From NCBI RefSeq assembly GCF_003323735.1, contig NZ_QOIM01000022.1:62001-126000 (forward strand): a DNA stretch of 64,000 bases, read 5' to 3'. The position numbers and the translations under genes were made by a program. The stretch's first letter is position 1. Each line of letters starts with the position of its first letter. Under the pieces are notes generated by a model. It did no database searches and was not told the DNA's origin. It saw only the letters and a program-made list of their open reading frames with translations. Source of the stretch: Streptomyces reniochalinae. GTDB taxonomy: Bacteria > Actinomycetota > Actinomycetes > Streptomycetales > Streptomycetaceae. Below, piece after piece: positions 53,757-63,727 of the stretch.

Positions 53757-54470
53757 TCAGCCCCCGCTCGTCGCGCCGGGCCCCGATCCGCGCCACGCGT
53801 AGTGGTGCTCAGGGCGTCCCACCTGCCCGTACCGCTGCCGCCTGTCCGCGTCGCCGGTGGTGACCAGGTGCTCCAGGTAGCGGCGGGCCGTGATCCGGTT
53901 GATGCCCAGCGCCGTCGCCGCCTCGCTCGCCGTCAGCCCGCGGGAGGCGGCCTCACGCAGGTGCGCGGTCACCCTGGCCAGGGTCGGCGCGCTCAGCCCC
54001 TTGGGCAGCGCGGACGACGCCGGGGCCGCCCGCAGGTCGGACAGCGCGCGGTCCACCTCGTCCTGGCTGGCCGCTTCGCCGTGCGCCTCCGCGGCCGTAC
54101 GGAAGTCCCGGTACCGCGACAGCCGGTCGCTGAGGGTGCGGAACGTGAACGGTTTCAGCACGTGCTGGACGACGCCGAGGGACACGCCCTCCCTGATCAC
54201 GGCGAGGTCCCGCGCCGAGGTCACGGCGAACACGTCCTGGGTGTGGCCCGCGGCGCGCAGCCGGCGCAGGAGTTCGAGGCCGTTGCCGTCGGGCAGGTAC
54301 AGGTCGAGCAGGATCAGGTCGACGGGCGCCTCCTCGTCCAGGGCGCGGACGGCCTCGGCGCGTGAGTGGACGGTCGCCGCCACGGTGAAGCCCGGGACGC
54401 GGCCGACGTAGAGGGCGTGGGCGTCCGCCGCCACGGGGTCGTCCTCGACGACGAGGACCCGGAGTGTCAC
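53757..54470 (-). CDS. response regulator, CitB/DcuR family
   Basis: A 237-residue regulator. Receiver: VLVVEDDPVAADAHALYV, phosphoacceptor D56 (LILLDLYLPDGNGLELL), and a Lys in HVLKPFTF. The C-terminal helix-turn-helix is of the CitB type (GLTASEAATALGINRITARRYLEHLV). Its start overlaps the kinase gene by 4 bp, with the kinase upstream in the minus direction. The pair is divergent from dctA, which it probably controls. The C-terminus ends RPEHHYAWRGSGPGATSGG. Confidence 0.92.
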   Translation of the reverse strand: MTLRVLVVEDDPVAADAHALYVGRVPGFTVAATVHSRAEAVRALDEEAPVDLILLDLYLPDGNGLELLRRLRAAGHTQDVFAVTSARDLAVIREGVSLGVVQHVLKPFTFRTLSDRLSRYRDFRTAAEAHGEAASQDEVDRALSDLRAAPASSALPKGLSAPTLARVTAHLREAASRGLTASEAATALGINRITARRYLEHLVTTGDADRRQRYGQVGRPEHHYAWRGSGPGATSGG

Positions 54471-56146
54471 GAGCGTGCTCCCCCCTCCGTGCAGGGCAGC
54501 CGTACGGTGAACTCCGCGCCGGTGGGCCGCAGGTTCCGCGCGTGGACCTCGCCTCCGTGGCGGCGCGCCGTCTGCCTCACGAGCGCCAGACCGATGCCGC
54601 CGCCACCGCTCTTGGTGCTCCAGCCCCGCTCGAACACGGCGTCGCCGGCGGCGCTCGGCAGGCCGGGGCCGTTGTCCGCGACGCGGATCAGCAGCCGGCG
54701 CGCGGGGGTCTCCTCGACGGCGATGGTGACGCTGACGCGGGGGGATTCGCCACCAGGCCCCGCCTGCGCGAGCGCGCCGGGTGCCGCGTTCGGCTCCGCC
54801 TCCGGCGGCTCTGTGCCCGAGGCGGCGGCCTCGACCGCGTTGTCGATCAGGTTCCCCAGCACGGTGACCAGGTCCCTGGCCGGCAGCCCCGGGGTGTCCT
54901 CCACGTGGCTGTCCTCGGAGAGCGTGAGGTCGATACCGCGCTCGTTCGCCTGGGCCGCCTTGCCCAGCAGCAGGGCGGCCAGTACGGGCTCGCCCACGGC
55001 GCTGACCACGCGGTCCGTCAGCGCCTGGGCGAGCTCCAGTTCCTCGGTGGCGAAGTCCACCGCGTCCCGCACGCGGCCCAGTTCGATGAGCGAGACGACC
55101 GTGTGGAGCCGGTTGGCCGCCTCGTGGGCCTGCGAGCGGAGGGCTTCGGCGAAACCGCGCACCGAGTCGAGTTCGCCCGTCAGCGCGCGCAGTTCGGTGT
55201 GGTCGCGGAGGGTGACGACGGTGCCGCGTCCCTCGATGGGTGAGGTGTTGACGACGATCACCCGCTGGTCGGTGAGGTGGACCTCGTCCACGCGGGCCTC
55301 GGCGCCCGAGAGCGCGTCGGTCAGCTCCCGCGGCAGGCCCAGCGCGGTGACGGGCGAGCCGACCATCCCGCCCCGCTCGGTGATCCCCAGCAGAGCGCGG
55401 GCACCGTCGTTGACGAGAGCCACCCTGGTGTGTCCGTCGAGCAGCAGCAGCCCCTCCCGCACGGCGTGCAGCGTGGCCTGGTGGTAGTCGTACAGACGGC
55501 TCAGCTCGGCCGCGTTCATGCCGTGGGTGTGGCGGCGCAGCCGGGCGTTGATCACGTAGGTGCCGAGGCCGCCCAGCGCCAGGGCGCCGCCCGCGACCGC
55601 GAGCAGCGCGGCCAGCTGGTCGCTGACCTGCTCGCTGATGGTGTCGACGGCGATGCCCGCGCTGACCAGCCCGACGATGCGGCCGCCGTCGCGGACCGGG
55701 GTGACCACGCGCACCGAGGGCCCCAGCGTGCCGGTGTACGTCTCGTCGAACGTGCGCCCCGCGAGGGCGGGGCCGGTGTGCCCGACGAAGCGTTCACCGA
55801 TCCGGTCCGGGTCGGGGTGGGTCCACCGGGTGCCGTCGGTGTCCATGATCGTGATGAAGGTGACGCCGGTGTCGCGCCGGGTCTCCTCGGCGTACGGCTG
55901 GAGCCGTCGTGAGGGATGGGGGGAGCGGATCGCGTCCCGGACGGAGGGGGAATCGGCCACCGCCTGTGTGGTCGCCCTCGCACGGTGCGTAGCGGACTCC
56001 TGGGCCTGCGCCTTGCCGGACACGTAGGCGAACAGCGCGCACCCGGCGACGACCACCGCGACCAGCACCACCTGCATGGCGAACAGCTGCCCCGCCAGGC
56101 TGCGCGGGCGGGACCGCACGGTGGGACGGGGGCGGGGGACACGCAT
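54467..56146 (-). CDS. sensor histidine kinase, CitA/DcuS family
   Basis: A 559-residue kinase from ATG 56146 (MRVPRPRPTVRSRPRSLAG). TM1 is about 24-44 (MQVVLVAVVVAGCALFAYVS). The periplasmic single-Cache domain (45-175) has the typical TGVTFITIMDTDGTRWTHPDP and GERF-VGHTGPALAGRTF blocks, which bind C4- or tricarboxylates in relatives. TM2 is about 178-200; a PAS domain (~225-330, with LLLLDGHTRVALVNDGARALLGI) follows. The phosphoacceptor is His341 in SQAHEAANRLHTV. ATPase: LGNLIDNAVEAAA (N box), VADNGPGLP and GGGGIGLALVRQTARRHGG. The signal is probably dicarboxylate, consistent with divergent dctA. Confidence 0.93.
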   Translation of the reverse strand: MRVPRPRPTVRSRPRSLAGQLFAMQVVLVAVVVAGCALFAYVSGKAQAQESATHRARATTQAVADSPSVRDAIRSPHPSRRLQPYAEETRRDTGVTFITIMDTDGTRWTHPDPDRIGERFVGHTGPALAGRTFDETYTGTLGPSVRVVTPVRDGGRIVGLVSAGIAVDTISEQVSDQLAALLAVAGGALALGGLGTYVINARLRRHTHGMNAAELSRLYDYHQATLHAVREGLLLLDGHTRVALVNDGARALLGITERGGMVGSPVTALGLPRELTDALSGAEARVDEVHLTDQRVIVVNTSPIEGRGTVVTLRDHTELRALTGELDSVRGFAEALRSQAHEAANRLHTVVSLIELGRVRDAVDFATEELELAQALTDRVVSAVGEPVLAALLLGKAAQANERGIDLTLSEDSHVEDTPGLPARDLVTVLGNLIDNAVEAAASGTEPPEAEPNAAPGALAQAGPGGESPRVSVTIAVEETPARRLLIRVADNGPGLPSAAGDAVFERGWSTKSGGGGIGLALVRQTARRHGGEVHARNLRPTGAEFTVRLPCTEGGARS

Positions 56147-56173
56147 GGTGACAGTCTGCCGTGGCTTGTTTCG

Positions 56174-56191
56174 TGCACGTAATGCACGTAA
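56174..56191. promoter_or_regulatory. tandem 9-bp repeat in the dctA/kinase gap
   Basis: TGCACGTAA occurs twice in direct succession (56174-56182 and 56183-56191), 27 bp upstream of the kinase start and 132 bp upstream of the DctA start. It is the best candidate binding site for the CitB-type regulator. Confidence 0.55.
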
Positions 56192-56323
56192 GGGTGACGC
56201 CCGTCGCACGGTGGTGCATAGTCACCGGGACTCAACACGATATGGATCCGCGATGAACGTATCCCACCAGGGGCGTTACGCGGTGATCAACGTGACGTGA
56301 CCCATGGACGAGGAGCCGCCGAC

Positions 56324-57739
56324 GTGTCGAAGAAGACACCGCAGCAGGCCGCAGCGGGCGCTGCGCCGGACGCACCGCGGGTGAAGCGGGACCGCACCCA
56401 CTACCTCTACATCGCGGTGATCGGCGCGGTGGTGCTGGGCGTGGTCCTCGGCCTCACGGCACCCGGAGTGGCCACCGAGCTCAAGCCGCTGGGCGAAGGG
56501 TTCGTCAACCTCATCAAGATGATGATCTCGCCGATCATCTTCTGCACCATCGTGCTGGGCATCGGCTCCGTCCGCAAAGCGGCCAAGGTCGGCGCCGTCG
56601 GCGGGCTGGCGCTCGGCTACTTCCTGACGATGTCGCTGGTCGCGCTGGCCATCGGGCTGGTCGTCGGCAACGTGCTGGAGCCGGGCCACGGGCTGCACCT
56701 GACCGAGGCCGACCGGGAGGCGGGCGCCTCGCAGGCCGAGGGCGGGGAGGGCATGACCGACTTCGTGCTCGGCATGATCCCCAAGACCATGGTCTCGGCC
56801 TTCACCTCGGGCGAGGTTCTCCAGACACTGCTGATCGCGCTGCTCGTCGGCTTCGCGTTGCAGGCCATGGGCAAGGCGGGTGAGCCGGTGCTGCGCGGCA
56901 TCGGGCACATCCAGAAGCTGGTCTTCCGGGTGCTGGCGATGGTGATGTGGGCGGCCCCCGTCGGCGCGTTCGGCGCGATGGCCGCCGTGGTCGGTGAGAC
57001 GGGCGTCGACGCGCTGAAGTCGCTGGCCGTCATCATGATCGGCTTCTACGTCACCTGTTTCCTGTTCGTCTTCGTCGTGCTCGGGCTGATCCTGCGGCTG
57101 GTCGCCGGAGTCAACATCTTCCTGCTGCTGAAGTACCTGGCCCGCGAGTTCCTGCTGATCCTGTCCACCTCCTCGTCCGAGTCCGCGCTGCCGCGGCTGA
57201 TCGCGAAGATGGAGCACCTGGGCGTCAGCAAGCCCGTCGTCGGCATCACCGTGCCGACCGGCTACTCCTTCAACCTCGACGGCACGATGATCTACCTGAC
57301 GATGGCCTCGATCTTCGTCGCCGAGGCCATGGGCGACCCGCTCAGCCTCGGACAGCAGATCTCCCTGCTCATCTTCATGTTCATCGCCTCCAAGGGCGCC
57401 GCGGGCGTCACCGGCGCGGGCCTCGCCACCCTCGCGGGCGGGCTCCAGTCGCACCGCCCCGAACTCGTCGACGGCGTCGGGCTGATCGTCGGCATCGACC
57501 GCTTCATGAGCGAGGCCCGCGCCCTCACCAACTTCGCGGGCAACGCGGTGGCCACCGTGCTGGTCGGCACCTGGACGAAGGAGATCGACAAGTCGCGGGT
57601 CGCCGAGGTCCTCGCCGGGCACGTGCCCTTCGACGAGAGCACCCTGGCCGCGGACAGCGCACCCGCGGACCGCGCAGACGACGGCGCGGGCCACGTGCCA
57701 CCCCAGGAGGAGCGCCCCCAGGTCGCCACCAAGGCGTGA
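56324..57739 (+). CDS. dctA: C4-dicarboxylate:cation symporter DctA
   Basis: A 471-residue DAACS-family transporter that imports succinate, fumarate and malate. GTG 56324 is selected because GAGGAG lies 8 nt before; GTG 56297 lacks a ribosome binding site. Typical motifs: PLGEGFVNLIKMMISPIIFCTIVLGI, helical hairpin 1 STSSSESALPRLIAKME (serine-rich), PTGYSFNLDGTMIYLTMASIFVAEA (TM7 NLDGT), SKGAAGVTGAGLATLAGGL (hairpin 2), and the substrate-coordinating helix GIDRFMSEARALTNFAGNAVATV. The C-terminal ~45 residues are acidic/Pro-rich. It is divergent from the CitA/B-type two-component system, which probably induces it in the presence of dicarboxylates. Confidence 0.93.
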   Translation: MSKKTPQQAAAGAAPDAPRVKRDRTHYLYIAVIGAVVLGVVLGLTAPGVATELKPLGEGFVNLIKMMISPIIFCTIVLGIGSVRKAAKVGAVGGLALGYFLTMSLVALAIGLVVGNVLEPGHGLHLTEADREAGASQAEGGEGMTDFVLGMIPKTMVSAFTSGEVLQTLLIALLVGFALQAMGKAGEPVLRGIGHIQKLVFRVLAMVMWAAPVGAFGAMAAVVGETGVDALKSLAVIMIGFYVTCFLFVFVVLGLILRLVAGVNIFLLLKYLAREFLLILSTSSSESALPRLIAKMEHLGVSKPVVGITVPTGYSFNLDGTMIYLTMASIFVAEAMGDPLSLGQQISLLIFMFIASKGAAGVTGAGLATLAGGLQSHRPELVDGVGLIVGIDRFMSEARALTNFAGNAVATVLVGTWTKEIDKSRVAEVLAGHVPFDESTLAADSAPADRADDGAGHVPPQEERPQVATKA

Positions 57740-57768
57740 GCGCTCCCCCTCGCGCCGTGTGAGGCGCC

Positions 57769-57813
57769 CCCGGTCCGCCCCCGGTCCGCCCCCCGGTCCG
57801 GGGGCGGACCGGG
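57769..57813. terminator. 16-bp hairpin between convergent dctA and treS
   Basis: A perfect stem CCCGGTCCGCCCCCGG/CCGGGGGCGGACCGGG with a 13-nt loop lies between the dctA stop and the treS stop. Confidence 0.85.
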
Positions 57814-57814
57814 C

Positions 57815-59539
<1,725 letters not shown>

Positions 59540-59874
59540 CGGGTGCTGGCGCTCCGGTCGGTGAGGGCGGCTGGTCGTCCCCGCCCCGGTGGTCGGACTC
59601 CTCGGCGCGCTCGCCGTAGCACCGCGAGGGACTCGGCTCCGCTCACCTGAGCGGGACGCGGCCCGGATGCGGCGAGCCGCTTCCTGTCCAACGACACCGT
59701 GGCCCCGTGGGTGTGGTGCGCGTCGAGGCCGACGCGCGCACGGCCACGGCGCCCTCGTGCGCGCGCCACACGCCCCGGGCACGTCACACGACGCAAGGGC
59801 CCCGCCCCGGGAGGGGGCGGGGCCCGGCAACGCCCGCGATCAGTCGCCGGCTGTCGGAGGCCGGCCGGCGGCTG
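59540..59874. other. treS upstream region, no gene
   Basis: About 335 bp of GC-rich sequence containing the terminator of the protease gene (59797-59825) and presumably the treS promoter. No credible ORF is present. Confidence 0.5.
59797..59825 (-). terminator. terminator after the M4 protease gene
   Basis: A perfect 12-bp stem GGGCCCCGCCCC/GGGGCGGGGCCC with a 5-nt loop lies 50 bp beyond the protease stop. Confidence 0.75.
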
Positions 59875-61476
59875 TCAGCTGCCGGTGACGTTCACCGCCT
59901 TCCAGGCGGCCTCGACCGTCTTGACCTCGGCGCTGTCGGCGCCGTACAGGTCGGTGGCCGACGCGAGGGTGGCCTTGCGCGCGTCCGCGTAGTCCGTCGT
60001 CGACGTCATCTGCTCGGTGAGCGCCTTGAACCAGATCTGTTCGGCCTTCTCGATGCCGATGCCGTCGACCTTCGAGCCGTCCTTGGTGGGCGAGTTGTAC
60101 TGCACGCCGTTCACCTCGCGCTCCCCGCTGCCCACCGACAGCAGGAAGAAGAAGTGGTTGGCGATGCCGGAGGAGTAGTGGACGTCCACGTCACCGGCGT
60201 TGGAGTCCCAGTAGTCCAGCGACTGGCCGTCCTTGCTGGGCTCGTCCATGTAGCGCAGCGGGGTGCCGTCGCCGTTGATGTCGATCTTCTCGCCGACCAT
60301 GTAGTCCGGAGTGTCCTCCGGGCTGTCGGCGTGGAACTCCACGGCCGCGGCGAAGATGTCGGAGGTCGCCTCGTTCAGGCCGCCCGACTCGCCCGCGTAG
60401 TTGAGGTTGGCCGTGGTCGAGGTGACGCCGTGCGACATCTCGTGCGCGGCGACGTCCAGCGCCGTCAGCGGGTGCTCGTTGTTCTGCCCGTCCCCGTAGG
60501 TCATGCAGAAGCAGGAGTCGTCCCAGAACGCGTTGACGTAGTTGTCGCCGTAGTGGACCCGGCTGACCGCGCCCTTGCCGTCGCCCGCGATGCCCTCGCG
60601 GCCGTGCACGTCCTTGTAGTAGTCCCAGGTCTGGCCCGCGCCGTAGTGGGCGTCGACGCCCGCGGTCGCCTGGTCCTTGACCGTCCCGTCGCCCCAGGTG
60701 TCGTCCTCGTCCGTGAACAGCTCGCCGTCGCCGCTGGAGCCGTTCTTGAGGTTCGTGGTCTTGTTCCCGCCCCGCTTCTCGTCCGTCATCGTGAACTTGC
60801 CGGACGAACCCGAGGTGCCGATCTCGACCTTGCCGCTGTACTGGCTGTTGCCGGTACCTTCCTTGACACCCTGGAACTCGAAGAGCTTCTTGCCGGTCTT
60901 CGCGTCCGTGATGACGTGGAGCTGGTTGGGCGCTCCCGACTTCTGGACACCGCCGACGACGGTCTCCCACGCCAGTACGGGCTTGCCCTCGACGGCCCAC
61001 ACGACCTTGCGGGGGGCCTTGCTGCCCTTCGCCTTGGCGAGCGTGGGCTTGTGCGCGGACGACGCCTCGGTCTGCACGGCGATCTTCGCGGTGGTGGCCT
61101 TGGTGGTGCCGGTGCGCTTGCCGCTCGCGGACTTGTGGACGACCAGGTCGCCACCGAGCACGGGCAGCCCGTCGTAGGTCCGCTCGTAGCGGACGTGTGT
61201 GGACCCGTCCTTGTTCTTGACGACGTCCTTGACGTGGAGCTTCTCCTTGGCGCCGAGGCCCAGCGCGCGGGCGTCGGCCGACTTGGCCGCCTCTGTGTTC
61301 GCGGACTTGACCAGCTTGGTGTGCTGGGTCGCGCTCAGCTGCGCGGGAAGCGCGCCGTTGGCCGAGGTCTCCCCGCTGGGGGCCGCGCCGGCGGTTCCCG
61401 CGGTGACACCCGCCGCTACGAGGGCCGCGGTGGCGGCGAGGGCGGATATCCGCTGCTTCGAGGTGAGGGGTCTCAC
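59875..61476 (-). CDS. secreted M4-family neutral metalloprotease (thermolysin-like)
   Basis: A 533-residue preproenzyme from GTG 61476, with AAGGAG 9 nt upstream. Signal peptide ISALAATAALVAAGVTAGTAGA (cleavage ~31); the propeptide (about 35-205) contains FTP and PepSY domains (HVRYERTYDGLPVLGGDLVVH and ELLF-like KTGKKLFEFQGV). The mature catalytic domain has zinc site HEMSH (His345, Glu346, His349) and the third ligand Glu369 in GGLNEATSD, with the proton donor His in DVHYSSGIANHFF. Two Cys (SCFCM) precede. It secretes a broad-specificity peptidase. It is divergent from nothing on the right; its promoter lies in the 345-bp region 61477-61821. Streptomyces npr homologues fit this length. Confidence 0.93.
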   Translation of the reverse strand: MRPLTSKQRISALAATAALVAAGVTAGTAGAAPSGETSANGALPAQLSATQHTKLVKSANTEAAKSADARALGLGAKEKLHVKDVVKNKDGSTHVRYERTYDGLPVLGGDLVVHKSASGKRTGTTKATTAKIAVQTEASSAHKPTLAKAKGSKAPRKVVWAVEGKPVLAWETVVGGVQKSGAPNQLHVITDAKTGKKLFEFQGVKEGTGNSQYSGKVEIGTSGSSGKFTMTDEKRGGNKTTNLKNGSSGDGELFTDEDDTWGDGTVKDQATAGVDAHYGAGQTWDYYKDVHGREGIAGDGKGAVSRVHYGDNYVNAFWDDSCFCMTYGDGQNNEHPLTALDVAAHEMSHGVTSTTANLNYAGESGGLNEATSDIFAAAVEFHADSPEDTPDYMVGEKIDINGDGTPLRYMDEPSKDGQSLDYWDSNAGDVDVHYSSGIANHFFFLLSVGSGEREVNGVQYNSPTKDGSKVDGIGIEKAEQIWFKALTEQMTSTTDYADARKATLASATDLYGADSAEVKTVEAAWKAVNVTGS

Positions 61477-61821
61477 GTCAGTGGCTCCTTCTGCCGTGGG
61501 GACCGGGCGGCATGGGTGGTCAGCCGTCCGGGCAGAACTTCACGTGCGAGGCACCGTGCGGAAGTTAGGCCGAGGGCCGTTCTGGCGTACGCATCCCGCA
61601 CCGTGCGGTCGGCAGCCTGCCACCAATTGCATGTTCATGTCACCGGTGCGTCACGCGTTGACCAGAGGTTGGCCGGATTCTGTTCGTTGCTACGAAAACC
61701 GCGCCCGCATAGCGGACGCGCCCCCTGTGTCCGGTCGTTGACCCGCGCCAGGGGGCTTCCGGTGCGGCCGCACGGACGCGCCCCGCTCGGGCCCCTCGGG
61801 CCGGTGACCGGTGAGCAGCCG
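61477..61821 (-). promoter_or_regulatory. upstream region of the protease gene with palindrome
   Basis: This 345-bp stretch has no gene. TTCGT-tgct-ACGAA (61683-61696) is a 5-bp palindrome in an AT-richer patch about 210 bp upstream of the protease start. ATTGCATGTTCATGTCACC (61627-61645) is another AT-rich part. Both are candidates for the protease promoter or an activator site. The tetR gene upstream in the same direction ends at 61822. Confidence 0.35.
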
Positions 61822-62430
61822 TCAGTTCCCGTGGCGTCCGGCGGCCGTCGGCGCGGGGTAGACCGCATCCAGTACCCCGCGGACGAACCGCGCCGGGTCG
61901 TCGAGCCCCGCGGCGGCCAGTGTCCCCGCGCCCTGGGCGAGCAGGTGCGGGATCGCCGCGTGCAGAACGAGGGTGACCGCGGCGGCCCGCTCCGGCGTCA
62001 CCGGGAGCCCCGCGGCGCGTTGTGCGGCCTCGAACAGCGGAAAGTCCGAGGTGCCGATCGGATCGAGCACCTGCGCCAGCCACGGTCTGCGCGCGGCCTC
62101 GGTCTGCAATTCGAGGTAGGCCAGCATCCGGGGGCGTCCGGGCCCCGCCACGTTCTCCAGCAGCCCCGCCAACAGCGCCACCAGGCCGGCCCGTTCCGAC
62201 GGCGGGGGCCCCGCGGCGGCCAGGTGCTCCATGGTGGCGCGGTACTGCTCGACGCAGCGCTCGGCGACGGCGCGGAGGAGCGCGTCGCGGCTGGGGAAGT
62301 AGTTCTTGGCCGTTCCTGTGGGCACCTCGGCCGCCGCGTCCACCGCGCGGTGCGTCAGGCCGCGCCCGCCTGCTTCGGCCAGCACCTGGAGGGCCGCGTC
62401 CCGCAGCCGGTCCCGGCGGTCCGGATTCAC
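61822..62430 (-). CDS. TetR-family transcriptional regulator
   Basis: A 202-residue regulator, GTG 62430 (VNPDRRDRLRDAALQVLAEAG) with GGAGGGAGAG upstream. The DNA-binding part is GLTHRAVDAAAEVPTGTAKNYFPSRDALLRAV. The ligand-binding domain is Ala/Leu-rich (MLAYLELQTEAARRPWLAQVLDP). It is divergent from the FAD monooxygenase gene; an overlapping double palindrome (62485-62503) lies between the two, and is almost certainly its operator. The monooxygenase is thus the likely target, perhaps induced by its own aromatic or drug-like substrate (inference). Confidence 0.92.
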   Translation of the reverse strand: MNPDRRDRLRDAALQVLAEAGGRGLTHRAVDAAAEVPTGTAKNYFPSRDALLRAVAERCVEQYRATMEHLAAAGPPPSERAGLVALLAGLLENVAGPGRPRMLAYLELQTEAARRPWLAQVLDPIGTSDFPLFEAAQRAAGLPVTPERAAAVTLVLHAAIPHLLAQGAGTLAAAGLDDPARFVRGVLDAVYPAPTAAGRHGN

Positions 62431-62484
62431 GCGCTCTCTCCCTCCTTGGTGCGCGGGTGTCAGGTTGGCAAGATTACCTCAGGC

Positions 62485-62503
62485 GTGGTACCACAGCTGT
62501 GGT
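62485..62503. promoter_or_regulatory. overlapping palindromes, operator of the TetR/monooxygenase pair
   Basis: GTGGTACCAC (62485-62494, perfect) overlaps ACCACAGCTGTGGT (62490-62503, perfect 14-bp). They are 41-59 bp from the monooxygenase ATG and 55-73 bp from the tetR start, an ideal position for repressing both. Confidence 0.75.
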
Positions 62504-62544
62504 GGTTCTGGTGAAGTGCGGATCGGGTGCGTTGGGGAGGCGTC

Positions 62545-63621
62545 ATGGGAAGTAGCTCCGTGGGGAGAGGTGAGGCCGGCGTGGCCGTGGTCGTGGGGGC
62601 GGGCGTCGCCGGGCTGGCGACCGCGCTCGGCCTGCGGCGGGCCGGGTGGCGGGTCACCGTCATGGAACGCCGCGCCGAACTGGAGCGCTACGGCACCGCG
62701 TTCGGCATCCACCCCACGGCGCAGGCGGCGCTCGACCGGCTCGACCCGTCCGTCGGCGAGGCCGTGCGCCGCCGTGCCGTGCCCTACCGGCACGCGACCG
62801 TCCGTACGCCGGACGGCAGGCAACTCGCCCGCCTCCCGCTGGAGCGCATCGAGGCGAAGTTCGACCGCCCCGAACTGCTCATCTCGCGCCCCTACCTGAT
62901 CGACGCGCTGGCCGGCGCGCTGCACGCACACGGCGACGTGCCCATACGGCTGGGCGAGCCCGCCCTCGACGTCGCCGCGCTCCGGTGCGCGTACGACCTG
63001 GTCGTGGGCGCCGACGGCCTCAACAGCGCCGTCCGCTCCGGCACGTTCGGGCCGCGCAGCCGGCCCGCGAGCCTCGCCACCGCCGCCTGGATCGGCACCG
63101 CGGGATTCGAGACCGACCGGCACGGCGAGACCTGGGGGCGCGGCCGCTTCTTCGGGATGACACCCGTGGAGCCCGGCCGCACCAACTGGTACGCCACGGC
63201 GCCACAGGCCACCACCGCCGACGAGTTGCCCGCCCTCTTCGCCGGCTGGCACGACCCGATCCCGCGCATCCTCGCCGAGACAAACCCGGCCCACTGGATC
63301 AGATACGAGATGCGGCACCTGCGTCCGGCGCTGCGCTCCTTCGTGCACGGAGGCGGCACCGCGCTCGTCGGCGACGCGGCACACGCCATGACACCCAACC
63401 TCGGACAGGGCGCGTGTACGGCGCTTCTCGACGCGGAAGCCCTCGCCCGCGCCGTCGCCGCCCACGCGCGGGGGGCCGGGCTGCCCGCAGCGCTGCGGGC
63501 CTACGACGCGGAGCGTCGCCGCCGCGCCCAGCGCACCGCCTGGGCCTCCCGCCACCTGCACCGCTTCATGACCACCCGGCACCACCGCGCCCGCGACGCC
63601 CTGCTCCGGGTGCTGCCCTGA
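62545..63621 (+). CDS. FAD-dependent monooxygenase (PHBH-like)
   Basis: A 358-residue flavoprotein from ATG 62545, preceded by GGGGAGG (spacing 4 nt). Rossmann motif VVVGAGVAGLATALGLRRAGW, then the FAD pyrophosphate block DLVVGADGLNSAVRS (DG), and GDAAHAMTPNLGQGACTALLDAEALA. These are the three fingerprints of class A flavin monooxygenases (aromatic or tetracycline/rifampicin hydroxylases). It is shorter than polyketide-type enzymes (no thioredoxin-like C-terminus). Substrate unknown. It is divergent from tetR with a shared palindromic operator, which suggests substrate-inducible detoxification or catabolism. Confidence 0.9.
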   Translation: MGSSSVGRGEAGVAVVVGAGVAGLATALGLRRAGWRVTVMERRAELERYGTAFGIHPTAQAALDRLDPSVGEAVRRRAVPYRHATVRTPDGRQLARLPLERIEAKFDRPELLISRPYLIDALAGALHAHGDVPIRLGEPALDVAALRCAYDLVVGADGLNSAVRSGTFGPRSRPASLATAAWIGTAGFETDRHGETWGRGRFFGMTPVEPGRTNWYATAPQATTADELPALFAGWHDPIPRILAETNPAHWIRYEMRHLRPALRSFVHGGGTALVGDAAHAMTPNLGQGACTALLDAEALARAVAAHARGAGLPAALRAYDAERRRRAQRTAWASRHLHRFMTTRHHRARDALLRVLP

Positions 63622-63625
63622 GAGC

Positions 63626-63687
63626 ACCGCGCGCCGGGCCGCCCGGCGCGCGGTTCCGGCGGCCGCGGACGGGGGCGCGGCCGCCGG
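63626..63687. terminator. two adjacent GC hairpins between convergent genes
   Basis: ACCGCGCGCCGGG/CCCGGCGCGCGGT (13-bp stem, 63626-63654, 3-nt loop) and CCGGCGGCCGCG/CGCGGCCGCCGG (12-bp stem, 63656-63687, 8-nt loop) lie next to each other after the monooxygenase stop. They probably act as a bidirectional terminator for it and the partial MFS gene. Confidence 0.8.
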
Positions 63688-63727
63688 AGGGGGCGGGAGC
63701 AGCCGGGAAGGGGGGAGGAGGCCCAGG

